A stretch of DNA of 8,021 nt from assembly GCA_949289625.1 (NCBI GenBank), contig CASEPH010000048.1, forward strand, positions 1-8,021, given 5' to 3'. The translations under genes and the position numbers were made by a program. The DNA is from an uncultured Clostridia bacterium (lineage in GTDB: Bacteria; Bacillota_A; Clostridia; Oscillospirales; Oscillospiraceae). Shown here one piece after another: positions 1 through 6,065 of the stretch. How positions within the stretch are numbered: position 1 is the stretch's first letter; every line of letters begins with the position of its first letter. Under the pieces are notes generated by a model. It had not been told where the DNA came from, searched no databases, and was given only the letters and a program-made list of their open reading frames with translations.

Positions 1-600
1 TCCTATGGCGCCAACTGGGGCTATTATGTGGGCATGGGATCGCTTCGGAAGAACTATGCCGGCCACCAGAGCGCACTGGAGATTCAACGCCTTCAGGCCT
101 ATCACGACGCAGACCCCCGCATTGAGATGAAGGAGGAAAACCTGGGTCTGGGCTACAGTGCGGTCCATACGGTGAATACCGGCCATGTGGTCATCGCCTA
201 TGACGGCGCCACCGCCCGGGGACTGTTCTATGATCTGTACCAGCAGACGGTGGGCCAGCCCGACGGCTCCTGCAAGACCATAGTGGTCTGTGGTCCTCTG
301 GCCTGTGATTTCATCAAGGAGGACGGTCAGTGGAAGATCTGGCATTTGTTCCAGGGCGCCGATCATGTGTTCACCGTGGGCGAAAACTATGCCTCTGTTC
401 CCATTCCCAGACCGGATGCAACCAATCCCGCAGCGGTGGAATTCGGCACGCCGGACATTCCCCTCAAGACCTATGATCCCGATTACGGCTGGGCGGACAA
501 CTATCCCCCTGTTCCCACGCCCTATTTCACCTTCGACGTTAAGGAAAGCTACGGACCGGAAGGCCATCCGGATTATCTGAAGGAGGTCAGCTTCAAATGA
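1..600 (+). CDS. SnoaL/NTF2-like family protein, 5' truncated
   Basis: The reading frame is open from the first base of the window, so the N-terminus lies outside it; 199 residues are visible. The GTG at 28 and ATG at 34 are internal codons, because in-frame residues aligning with the downstream paralogue continue upstream of them. It resembles SnoaL-like (cone-shaped alpha+beta barrel, NTF2 superfamily) proteins: the central strands run through AYDGATARGLFYDLY and end in the typical DGQWKIWHLF strand. It is a paralogue of the next gene: DFIKEDGQW here matches DFVYKDGQW there, and the Pro-rich C-terminal tails also correspond. Family members include isomerases, dehydratases and non-catalytic binding proteins, so the reaction cannot be told. 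It lacks the Gly-Gly-Pro insert of its paralogue. Its stop overlaps the next start as ATGA, indicating co-translation. Confident in fold family, not in function. Confidence 0.8.
   Translation, partial: SYGANWGYYVGMGSLRKNYAGHQSALEIQRLQAYHDADPRIEMKEENLGLGYSAVHTVNTGHVVIAYDGATARGLFYDLYQQTVGQPDGSCKTIVVCGPLACDFIKEDGQWKIWHLFQGADHVFTVGENYASVPIPRPDATNPAAVEFGTPDIPLKTYDPDYGWADNYPPVPTPYFTFDVKESYGPEGHPDYLKEVSFK
581..586 (+). promoter_or_regulatory. Ribosome binding site for the second SnoaL-like gene
   Basis: A perfect AGGAGG lies inside the end of the upstream gene, 10 bases before the ATG at 597. It fixes that start and, with the ATGA stop/start overlap, points to coupled translation of the two paralogues. 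Confidence 0.8.
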
Positions 601-1607
601 GTCAAACACTCCATGAGCGGCTGCACCGTGCCCTCGGTGCCCAGGAGATCGAAAATATCAAAACCCGTCATGCATATCTGCACGCCAAGTCCCATTCCTA
701 CGAGGAGTGGAGCGAGCTCTGGGTCTATTCCGACGATGTGACCTGGGCCCACTCCTTCGGCCGTATGGTGGGCTGGGACGAGATGTACTACGGTTCCGTG
801 GAAAAATACGATCGGGATATGTTGGACCTGTACAATACCATGGTCAAGCTGAATCCACATATCATTGGCAAGGACTTTCTGGCCTGCTGTCTGGGCGGCC
901 TCCACTCTTTGGCCTCCGGTATCATCGAGGTGGCCGAGGACGGCAAATCCGCCAGATCCTTTTTCCTGACTCCCGGTACCCTCTGCGCCTGCAATATGCC
1001 CTCCTGCGTCCGAGACGGTTCCATGTGCTGGGAGCGGTACGGCTCTGACTTCGTGTACAAGGATGGGCAGTGGTGGTATTTCCACGAGCACGTCTGCCCG
1101 GACATCAACTTCTCCTACGACGTCGGTAACTGGGCCCACGACAAGTATGTCGGTGCCGGCGGTGGGCCTGGCGGTGCTGGTGGGCCCGGTGGTGCCGGCA
1201 GTCCTGGTGGACCCGGTGGACCTGGTGGGCCTGGTGGACCTGGTGGACCCGGTGGACCCGGTGGACCCGGTGGTGCCGGAGGACCTGGTGGACCCAGTGG
1301 AGCACCCGGCGGTCCTGGTGGGCCTGGCGGACCCGGCAGTACCGGTGGACCCGGTCCTGCCGGCGGCGGCAAGGGCGGAAAGGTCAGCGATCCTCGGGAT
1401 GACGGTCGCAACCCCCACTGTACCGATCCCGGTCCTCTGCACCAGACCATCGACACCCAAACCGGCATCACCCTCTGTGTCCAGGACAGCGTTTTGTGGC
1501 CCGTCCCCTACCGCACACTGGATGATGAGAACTCCTACGCTCCCGGTCACAACAATCCTGACAAACCTGTAACCAGCACCTTCTACCGGAAACCCCGGTT
1601 CCGGTAA
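597..1607 (+). CDS. SnoaL/NTF2-like protein with internal Gly-Gly-Pro repeat domain
   Basis: A 336-residue protein. Residues 1-182 form a SnoaL/NTF2-like domain: an N-terminal helix ([14 protein letters not shown]), the central part, and the closing [11 protein letters not shown] strand, a pattern shared with SnoaL-type enzymes such as the bile acid dehydratase BaiE family. Residues 186-258 are an almost pure Gly/Pro tract, mostly GGP with a few Ala and Ser substitutions. Residues 263-336 are a non-repetitive tail that corresponds to the tail of the upstream paralogue, so the tract looks inserted between core and tail. A Cys cluster CxC-x4-C-x6-C (C130, C132, C137, C144) plus C97-C98 is seen here and is not matched in the paralogue. 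No signal peptide is visible, so it is probably cytoplasmic. Start set by AGGAGG and the ATGA overlap. The catalytic role is unknown; it is probably a partner of the upstream paralogue. Confidence 0.8.
   Translation: MSQTLHERLHRALGAQEIENIKTRHAYLHAKSHSYEEWSELWVYSDDVTWAHSFGRMVGWDEMYYGSVEKYDRDMLDLYNTMVKLNPHIIGKDFLACCLGGLHSLASGIIEVAEDGKSARSFFLTPGTLCACNMPSCVRDGSMCWERYGSDFVYKDGQWWYFHEHVCPDINFSYDVGNWAHDKYVGAGGGPGGAGGPGGAGSPGGPGGPGGPGGPGGPGGPGGPGGAGGPGGPSGAPGGPGGPGGPGSTGGPGPAGGGKGGKVSDPRDDGRNPHCTDPGPLHQTIDTQTGITLCVQDSVLWPVPYRTLDDENSYAPGHNNPDKPVTSTFYRKPRFR
1152..1370 (+). repeat. Tandem 9-bp repeat encoding (Gly-Gly-Pro)n
   Basis: The stretch is built from variants of GGTGGACCN, with the most uniform array around 1207-1270, where adjacent units differ only in wobble bases. 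It encodes residues 186-258 of the SnoaL-like protein. Units are multiples of three, so slippage would change tract length without shifting the frame. The flanks are more degenerate (GGTGCC, AGTCCT), as expected of an older edge around a younger homogenised core. Confidence 0.9.
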
Positions 1608-1649
1608 GTTCCGCGTATCGCCGCCCCTTCAGTGAATCTTTTGTAAGGG

Positions 1650-1683
1650 ATCCCGCAGAGCCGGCGTTCCCGCTCTGCGGGAT
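1650..1683 (+). other. Intercistronic 12-bp perfect hairpin
   Basis: ATCCCGCAGAGC (1650-1661) pairs perfectly with GCTCTGCGGGAT (1672-1683) around a 10-base loop. No T-tract follows, so it is not a convincing intrinsic terminator. It lies between the SnoaL-like gene and the lipoprotein gene, in the 111-base gap. It may protect or process the mRNA so that the binding-protein part is kept at a different level, or act as a weak attenuator. No convincing promoter was seen in the same gap. Confidence 0.6.
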
Positions 1684-1718
1684 GATAAATACATCCCAGA
1701 AGGAAGGAGTAAGTGAAC

Positions 1719-3479
1719 ATGCGCAAAATGCTTTTGACCTGTTTTCTGTCGCTGAGCCTGCTGCTGGGTCTTTTTACCGGCTGCAGTGACAGCCCCCCCA
1801 CCAGCGATGCTTCTACAGCCCCATCGACGGAAGCGTCCGTATCCACGGAGGCAGCGCAGGAAGCGCCTGTGGTTACAACCACCGCGCCTTCCCCAGAATC
1901 TACCGTGGAATCCGGTATGGATTCCATCGCAGAAAGCGATGCCGAACCCACCGCCGTATCTTTGCCCAAGCCGGAATCCCCAGTGACCATCACCTATATG
2001 GTCACCATCAATCCCGCCAACATGAATCTCTATGAGTCCCTCAGCGACCTTCTGGTCTGGCAGGAGCTGGCCGCCCGCACCAATGTGACTGTGGATGCCA
2101 CCCTGGTCAACGCCCAGGAAGGGCAGACCAAGTTCAGCCTTATGGTGGCCTCCGGGGATTATACCGACTGGCTGGATTCCGTCAGTTCCAACTACACCAC
2201 CGGCGTGGCTGGTGCCATTGACGACGATGTGATTTTGGATCTGACGGACATCATCCGGGACTCCATGCCGAACTATTCCGCCGTGCTCTTCAGCCAGGAG
2301 GAATATGTGAAGGGCGCCACCCTGGACGACGGCAGAATGGGCATGGTCTACGCCCTGACCCGGGTAGAGACGGACGAATGTACCAGCGGGCCCGTCATCC
2401 GGCAGGACTATCTGGACGAATTGGGCCTGGGCACCCCCGTCACCTATGATGATCTGCATGACGTTCTCACCGCCATGAAGGAGGCCTACGGTGCCTGTAT
2501 GTGGATCCCCTATACCGGCAGTCCCATGGGCAACTATCTGGGCGCAGGCTTCGGCATCGCCACCTCCTACATGACTCATCTTCGGGGTCGGGAGCCCTTC
2601 TATCAGGTGGATGGTGAAATCCGATTCGGGCCCATCGAGCCGGAATACTACGACTTTCTGGAGCTGATGACCCAGTGGTATGCCGAGGGGCTGATCTGGT
2701 CCGACTTCACCAGCTACACAGAAAAATTTGACGGTCCCCCTGCGGAAAAGGTTCTCGACGGCACCTTTGGCGTCTGGTTCGGCAACGTCACCGACTGGCA
2801 GACCTGGACCGCCCAGGCCGCAGATCCGAATTTCCGCTGCGTAGCCTTCGGGGACCCGGTGATGCATGAAGGAGACGTCAACCACCTTCGTACCTACAAC
2901 GAGCACATCACCAATGGCGGCATCTCCATCTCCACCCAGTGCACGGGAGAAGCCCTGGATGCGGCCATCTATCTGCTGGATTATTTCTTCTCAGAGGAAG
3001 GCAGTTTCCTTTGCACCTTCGGTGTGGAGGACGTCACCTTCACCTATGACGACGAGGGCCATCCTCAGTATACAGAGCTCATCACCAACAACCCCGACGG
3101 GCTGCAGGAATCCCAGGCGCTGGTCATCTATGGCGGCAGCACGGTCAGCATTGCCTATCAGCATCCGGAGGCGGATTTCCTCGTTGACACCGACACCGAG
3201 GATCAGAACGCCGCCTCCGACATTTGGAAGGCCACCTCCGACGCGGCCTATGATATTCCCGACCTCTGCACCGTCAGTGCCGAGGACAACGAGCACTATT
3301 CCACCGTCATGGCAGACATCGGCACTTATATCTCCGAGTGGTCCCTGAAGATGATCACCGGTCAGACACAACTCACGGAAGCCGCATTCCAGGAATATCT
3401 GGACACGGTGGCCGCCATGGGCATCGACGAAGCCATCACCATCAAGCAGGATTCTCTGGATCGCTACAACGCACGCTAA
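1719..3479 (+). CDS. Lipoprotein extracellular solute-binding protein (LplA/YtcQ type)
   Basis: A 586-residue lipoprotein. The start is the ATG at 1719, nine bases after GGAG (1706-1709); a GTG at 1713 is only three bases away and less likely. Residues 1-21 are a signal peptide (basic MRK, Leu-rich core) ending in lipobox LFTG-C, so C22 is the lipidated Cys. Residues 23 to about 85 form a Ser/Thr/Pro/Glu/Ala-rich linker, and the rest is a family 1 extracellular solute-binding domain, beginning VTITYMVTINP and including the typical WQELAARTNV and MVASGDYTDW. It would bind a ligand outside the cell and present it to an ABC permease; in this family ligands are usually sugars or oligosaccharides, but nothing fixes the ligand here. 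No permease or ATPase gene lies alongside. Its operon partners are SnoaL-like proteins and a Gly-Gly-Pro protein, which is unusual company. Confidence 0.88.
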   Translation: MRKMLLTCFLSLSLLLGLFTGCSDSPPTSDASTAPSTEASVSTEAAQEAPVVTTTAPSPESTVESGMDSIAESDAEPTAVSLPKPESPVTITYMVTINPANMNLYESLSDLLVWQELAARTNVTVDATLVNAQEGQTKFSLMVASGDYTDWLDSVSSNYTTGVAGAIDDDVILDLTDIIRDSMPNYSAVLFSQEEYVKGATLDDGRMGMVYALTRVETDECTSGPVIRQDYLDELGLGTPVTYDDLHDVLTAMKEAYGACMWIPYTGSPMGNYLGAGFGIATSYMTHLRGREPFYQVDGEIRFGPIEPEYYDFLELMTQWYAEGLIWSDFTSYTEKFDGPPAEKVLDGTFGVWFGNVTDWQTWTAQAADPNFRCVAFGDPVMHEGDVNHLRTYNEHITNGGISISTQCTGEALDAAIYLLDYFFSEEGSFLCTFGVEDVTFTYDDEGHPQYTELITNNPDGLQESQALVIYGGSTVSIAYQHPEADFLVDTDTEDQNAASDIWKATSDAAYDIPDLCTVSAEDNEHYSTVMADIGTYISEWSLKMITGQTQLTEAAFQEYLDTVAAMGIDEAITIKQDSLDRYNAR

Positions 3480-3496
3480 ATTTAAACATTCTCGTG

Positions 3497-3503
3497 AAAG
3501 GAG
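3497..3503 (+). promoter_or_regulatory. Ribosome binding site of the 150-residue GGP protein
   Basis: AAAGGAG ends seven bases before the ATG at 3511. It lies within the 31-base gap after the binding-protein stop, supporting this start and operon membership. Confidence 0.75.
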
Positions 3504-3510
3504 CATTTCT

Positions 3511-3963
3511 ATGTCATTGGAAGGAACATATAAAATCACGTTCTCCAAGGTCCCCGGAAAAGTCATGGAAAACGAAGTGACCATTTCTCCGGACGGAAAG
3601 GGCGGTTTCACCGGCTTCCTCCGCAACATCTCTGGTGACAATCCCATCAACGGCACCCTCAGTGAAAGCGGCGACTTCGCCTTCGCCTTCAAAGGCGGCC
3701 ATCGCCACGCCGAGCAGGAAGGGCATCCTCCCGCAGGCGGCCCCGGCGGTCCCGCTGGACCTGGTCCTGGCCGTCCCGGTGGCCCTGGAGGGCCGGGCGG
3801 TCCTGGCGGCCCTGGAGGGCCGGGCGGTCCTGGTGGGCCTGGTGGACCAGGAGAGCCCCTGGTCATGAATTTTGCCGGCAGGATCCATGCCGACGGAACG
3901 CTAGAAGGCACTCTAACTGTAATGGATGATGTTACTCCCATTCAAGGCTGCAAAATCAAATAA
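3511..3963 (+). CDS. Small beta-rich protein of unknown function split by a Gly-Gly-Pro tract
   Basis: A 150-residue protein that I do not recognise as a named family. Residues 1-61 are beta-strand-like with alternating hydrophobic residues and turns (EGTYKITF, NEVTISPDGKGGF, GDFAFAF). Residues 62-75 are His-rich (H64, H66, H72). Residues 76-114 are nearly all Gly-Gly-Pro with a few Ala and Arg. Residues 115-150 return to beta character (LVMNFAGRIHADGTLEGTLTV). The two ends look like halves of one small beta-barrel or sandwich domain with the tract in a loop: the repeated pattern of Gly-Thr-Leu turns (NGTLSESG, DGTLEGTL) supports this. No signal peptide or membrane segment is seen. It is the last gene of the run, 31 bases after the lipoprotein gene. 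The Gly-Gly-Pro tract matches that of the SnoaL-like protein in type, but the folds around it do not match. It may be a binding or scaffold protein; that is inference. Confidence 0.75.
   Translation: MSLEGTYKITFSKVPGKVMENEVTISPDGKGGFTGFLRNISGDNPINGTLSESGDFAFAFKGGHRHAEQEGHPPAGGPGGPAGPGPGRPGGPGGPGGPGGPGGPGGPGGPGGPGEPLVMNFAGRIHADGTLEGTLTVMDDVTPIQGCKIK
3736..3852 (+). repeat. Gly-Gly-Pro coding tract with a 27-bp tandem duplication
   Basis: Encodes residues 76-114. Two adjacent 27-bp copies at 3778-3804 and 3805-3831 differ at a single base, the wobble position of the first codon (GGT versus GGC), pointing to a recent duplication. Codons differ from those in the 1152-1370 tract (GGC, GGG and CCG are common here), so the two tracts were probably not copied from each other recently. 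Confidence 0.9.
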
Positions 3964-3970
3964 TTACAAT

Positions 3971-4004
3971 ACGTCGGGGCTTTCCCAATGGAAGGTCCCG
4001 ACGT
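3971..4004. terminator. Bidirectional terminator between GGP operon and lysR
   Basis: ACGTCGGGGCTTTCC (3971-3985) pairs with GGAAGGTCCCGACGT (3990-4004) over 15 positions, two of them G-T wobbles, with loop CAAT. The minus-strand side is followed by a T-rich stretch (complement of 3950-3970), so it should stop the minus-strand lysR, whose stop is nine bases before the stem. The plus-strand side has only a weak T-run, so termination of the GGP operon may be less efficient. Confidence 0.7.
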
Positions 4005-4013
4005 TGTTCCGGC

Positions 4014-4925
4014 TTACGGAATATTTAGTTCGGCCTGCACTCGTCTGTAGTATCCTTTGAGTAGGCTTAAAAAATGCCGCTCCGCATCGCTCATCCGTTT
4101 GTCCTTGGGATAGGCCACGCAGATCTCCCGCTGAAATACGCCGGGGATGATCCGCGCTGGCTGCACCAGTTCTCTGGTATCTCCCTCGGGGCGTTTGCGA
4201 TACACCACGCTGACCGGAATAAACATCATGCTGTTCATCAGGTTTTTGAAACGGCCCGCCGCCTGATGACTGTTGCTGGACAGCTGCAATTTGAGATTGA
4301 TCCCGTTTTCTCCGCAGATTCGCTGGATCTCCTTCCAGCTGACGGACACCTCATTGCAGATGCAGGACATCCCATCCAGCTCGGAGAGCTCAACCGTCTG
4401 CCTCTTGTAAAATGGATTTCCTTCAGCCGGAGATAGGAGCACTTCCTCGGTCATCAAATGATCCCACGTCACCCCCTGATGTTCCTCCGGCTTGGGAATA
4501 ATGGCAAAATCCGCTTTCCCGGCCAGCAGTTCCCGAAAGGCCTGATCCGGCGGTAATATCTCTAGCTTAGTGCGGATATCGGGAAAATCATGGTGGAAGG
4601 TCTCCATAAGTCCCAACTCCAGGTCCTCAAAGCTATAGACAATGGACAGCATGGGGCTGTCCAGATTGGCCGTCATTCTGGCCAGTTCCAGTCCCCGTTC
4701 CAGATGGAGGAATACCTCGTCCAGCTCCTGCAGGAATATCGCACCAGCCTTGGTGGGAACGACTCCGTCCTGTCCCCGTTCCAGCAGTTCCACACCCACC
4801 TCCGCTTCCAGCCGTTTGATACAGCGGCTCATGGCAGGCTGCGTGATGTACAGCTCCTCCGCAGCCAGAGAGATGCTCTTCTTTTTGGCTGCTCTTCGGA
4901 AGTATTGGAGTTGCTTCAGTTCCAT
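4014..4925 (-). CDS. LysR-family transcriptional regulator
   Basis: 303 residues, the usual LysR length. Residues 1-60 are the winged helix-turn-helix (recognition region SISLAAEELYITQPAMSRCIKRLE, about 17-40), followed by a linker helix and a C-terminal effector-binding domain of the periplasmic-binding-protein fold (from about residue 90). GGAG lies eight bases before the ATG, and the start matches the family's MELxQLxYF opening. It converges on the GGP operon and sits behind the second LysR gene with a 114-base gap containing its own promoter candidate. A target cannot be named; LysR proteins usually act on a divergent neighbour, and this one has none, so regulation of the convergent GGP operon or of a distant gene is only a possibility. 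Confidence 0.92.
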   Translation of the reverse strand: MELKQLQYFRRAAKKKSISLAAEELYITQPAMSRCIKRLEAEVGVELLERGQDGVVPTKAGAIFLQELDEVFLHLERGLELARMTANLDSPMLSIVYSFEDLELGLMETFHHDFPDIRTKLEILPPDQAFRELLAGKADFAIIPKPEEHQGVTWDHLMTEEVLLSPAEGNPFYKRQTVELSELDGMSCICNEVSVSWKEIQRICGENGINLKLQLSSNSHQAAGRFKNLMNSMMFIPVSVVYRKRPEGDTRELVQPARIIPGVFQREICVAYPKDKRMSDAERHFLSLLKGYYRRVQAELNIP

Positions 4926-4993
4926 CCTCGCATCTCCTTTCGTGGTGTTCTTTGACTGCGGGAGGGTATTGCCAGCCCGTCCCGTTTGTCCTT

Positions 4994-5022
4994 AGTATAC
5001 GAAATATTCCAGCAAAAAGCAA
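4994..5022 (-). promoter_or_regulatory. Candidate promoter for the downstream lysR
   Basis: On the minus strand, TTGCTT (5022-5017), a 17-base spacer, then TATACT (4999-4994). The -10 is near consensus and the -35 is weak. It lies in the 114-base gap between the two LysR genes, about 70 bases before the ATG at 4925. It suggests that the second regulator is transcribed independently of the first. Confidence 0.5.
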
Positions 5023-5039
5023 CGGCAAATCTATGGAGA

Positions 5040-5957
5040 CTATATGCCGCCATCCGCTGTCTCACCAATTCTGGACTCCACATAGGTACGCATAAACTCC
5101 CAGAGCATTTCCGCCGCCACCGGCATGATCTGAGCCCGTTTTTTCACCAAAAACACCCGGGACACATGTTCCGGCCGGACGATCTTCCGATGGACCAGCT
5201 TCTCCCGACTGGTAAAGGCCTGCACCGATTCTGGGCAGATGGCAACGCCCAAATTTCTCTCTATCAGGCCAATTACTGAAGTCAATGACCCATAGTGGCA
5301 CAGCACATTCCGCTGGGCAAAGCCTTCGCTGAACCAGCTGATAATATCCTGCTGCAGCGTCTCCCGCATGGGCAGCAGCAGCGGCACCTGATTGAGGGCG
5401 TCCAGGGGGAGATCCTCGTCACTGCACCCCAGTTCGGGATAATCCTTGCCGCAGACTGCGATCCAGGGCTCGCTGCGAAGATACAGCCGGTCATAGTGCT
5501 CCAGATGGAAGGGCTCCCGGACAATTCCCAAATCCACCAGATTGGTCTCCAACCGGCTGCGGATTTCATCGCCGGTGCCAGACCAGATTTGAAAGCGGAT
5601 TCCCGGATAAGCTTTGTGGAAGGACTCCAGTACATCGGAGAGAATGCTGGCACCGCAGACCTCCGTGGTACCGATGGAAACCAGCCCGTTGACCAGAGCG
5701 CTCATTTTCCCCAGCTGCCGCTCTGTCTTTTCCATGAGATAGATGATCTCCTCCGCCTGCTGCTTGAGAAATCGGCCTTCCTCCGTCAAAGTGATCTGCC
5801 GCTTTCCTCGAATAAACAGCTTCACCTGCAATTCCTCCTCCAGCAACCGCATCTGCCGGCTCAAGGGTGGCTGGGCTATGCAGAGCTTTTCGGCCGCCCG
5901 GGTAATATTTCCCTCTTTTACCACTTCCAAAAAGTTTCTTAATACACGAATCTCCAT
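5040..5957 (-). CDS. LysR-family transcriptional regulator, divergent from DUF1275 gene
   Basis: 305 residues with a full LysR architecture: N-terminal helix-turn-helix (GNITRAAEKLCIAQPPLSRQMRLLE, about residues 16-40) with the common AAEKLxIAQPPLSRQ signature, a dimerisation linker helix (about 60-88), then an effector domain starting near LVSIGTTEVC. GAGG lies nine bases before the ATG. It is divergent from the DUF1275 membrane protein across a 108-base AT-rich gap, the classic arrangement in which a LysR protein controls its neighbour and itself. The co-inducer is unknown. Sequence similarity to the other LysR is confined to family-wide residues, so a recent duplication is unlikely. Confidence 0.93.
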   Translation of the reverse strand: MEIRVLRNFLEVVKEGNITRAAEKLCIAQPPLSRQMRLLEEELQVKLFIRGKRQITLTEEGRFLKQQAEEIIYLMEKTERQLGKMSALVNGLVSIGTTEVCGASILSDVLESFHKAYPGIRFQIWSGTGDEIRSRLETNLVDLGIVREPFHLEHYDRLYLRSEPWIAVCGKDYPELGCSDEDLPLDALNQVPLLLPMRETLQQDIISWFSEGFAQRNVLCHYGSLTSVIGLIERNLGVAICPESVQAFTSREKLVHRKIVRPEHVSRVFLVKKRAQIMPVAAEMLWEFMRTYVESRIGETADGGI

Positions 5958-5990
5958 GTTACTATACCTCTTTTATATCATATAGTATAT

Positions 5991-6018
5991 ATTATAAATA
6001 TTTTGATATATTTTGCAA
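5991..6018 (-). promoter_or_regulatory. lysR promoter in the divergent gap
   Basis: On the minus strand, TTGCAA (6018-6013), a 16-base spacer, then a consensus TATAAT (5996-5991). This lies 34 to 61 bases upstream of the ATG at 5957 and overlaps the opposite-strand promoter. Confidence 0.55.
5996..6013. promoter_or_regulatory. AT-rich dyad, candidate LysR operator
   Basis: AAATAT (5996-6001) and ATATTT (6008-6013) form an inverted repeat with a six-base spacer, covering the -35 of the DUF1275 promoter and most of the lysR promoter spacer. It does not fit the T-N11-A LysR consensus exactly, and AT-rich sequence gives such dyads by chance, so this is a weak candidate. Confidence 0.3.
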
Positions 6019-6030
6019 CTGTGTTATAAT
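6003..6030 (+). promoter_or_regulatory. Promoter of the DUF1275 gene
   Basis: TTGATA (6003-6008), a 16-base spacer, then a consensus TATAAT (6025-6030) preceded by TGT, giving an extended -10. Transcription would start near 6037, leaving a leader of about 29 bases. GAGG at 6056-6059 is six bases from the ATG at 6066. Its -35 sits in the spacer of the opposing lysR promoter. Confidence 0.7.
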
Positions 6031-6065
6031 CAAAACCGATCGAAATATTAATAGCGAGGTTTATT

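Noticed and set aside
1152..1370. CRISPR-like array
   Set aside because: The repeats are contiguous 9-bp coding units with no spacers.
573..1550. Long minus-strand open frame opposite the SnoaL-like gene
   Set aside because: Its protein is low-complexity (Gly/Thr/Ser/Arg) because it is the complement of the GGP repeat; no ribosome site, and the plus frame has clear homology.
1650..1683. Intrinsic terminator
   Set aside because: No T-tract follows on the plus strand, and the genes downstream appear to belong to the same run.
1713..1715. GTG start for the lipoprotein at 1713
   Set aside because: Only three bases from the GGAG; the ATG at 1719 has normal spacing and gives a standard signal peptide.
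1629..2906. 425-codon minus-strand open frame opposite the lipoprotein gene
   Set aside because: Composition is Gly/His/Val-rich with no recognisable domain; the plus-strand gene has a signal peptide, lipobox and binding-protein domain.
2991..3941. Minus-strand frame with Gly-Pro-Pro repeats (collagen-like)
   Set aside because: It is the antisense reading of the plus-strand GGP tract; collagen-like appearance follows from complementing GGNCCN units.
5295..5942. Plus-strand frame opposite the second LysR gene
   Set aside because: Shadow of a well-supported LysR gene; no family match and no ribosome site.
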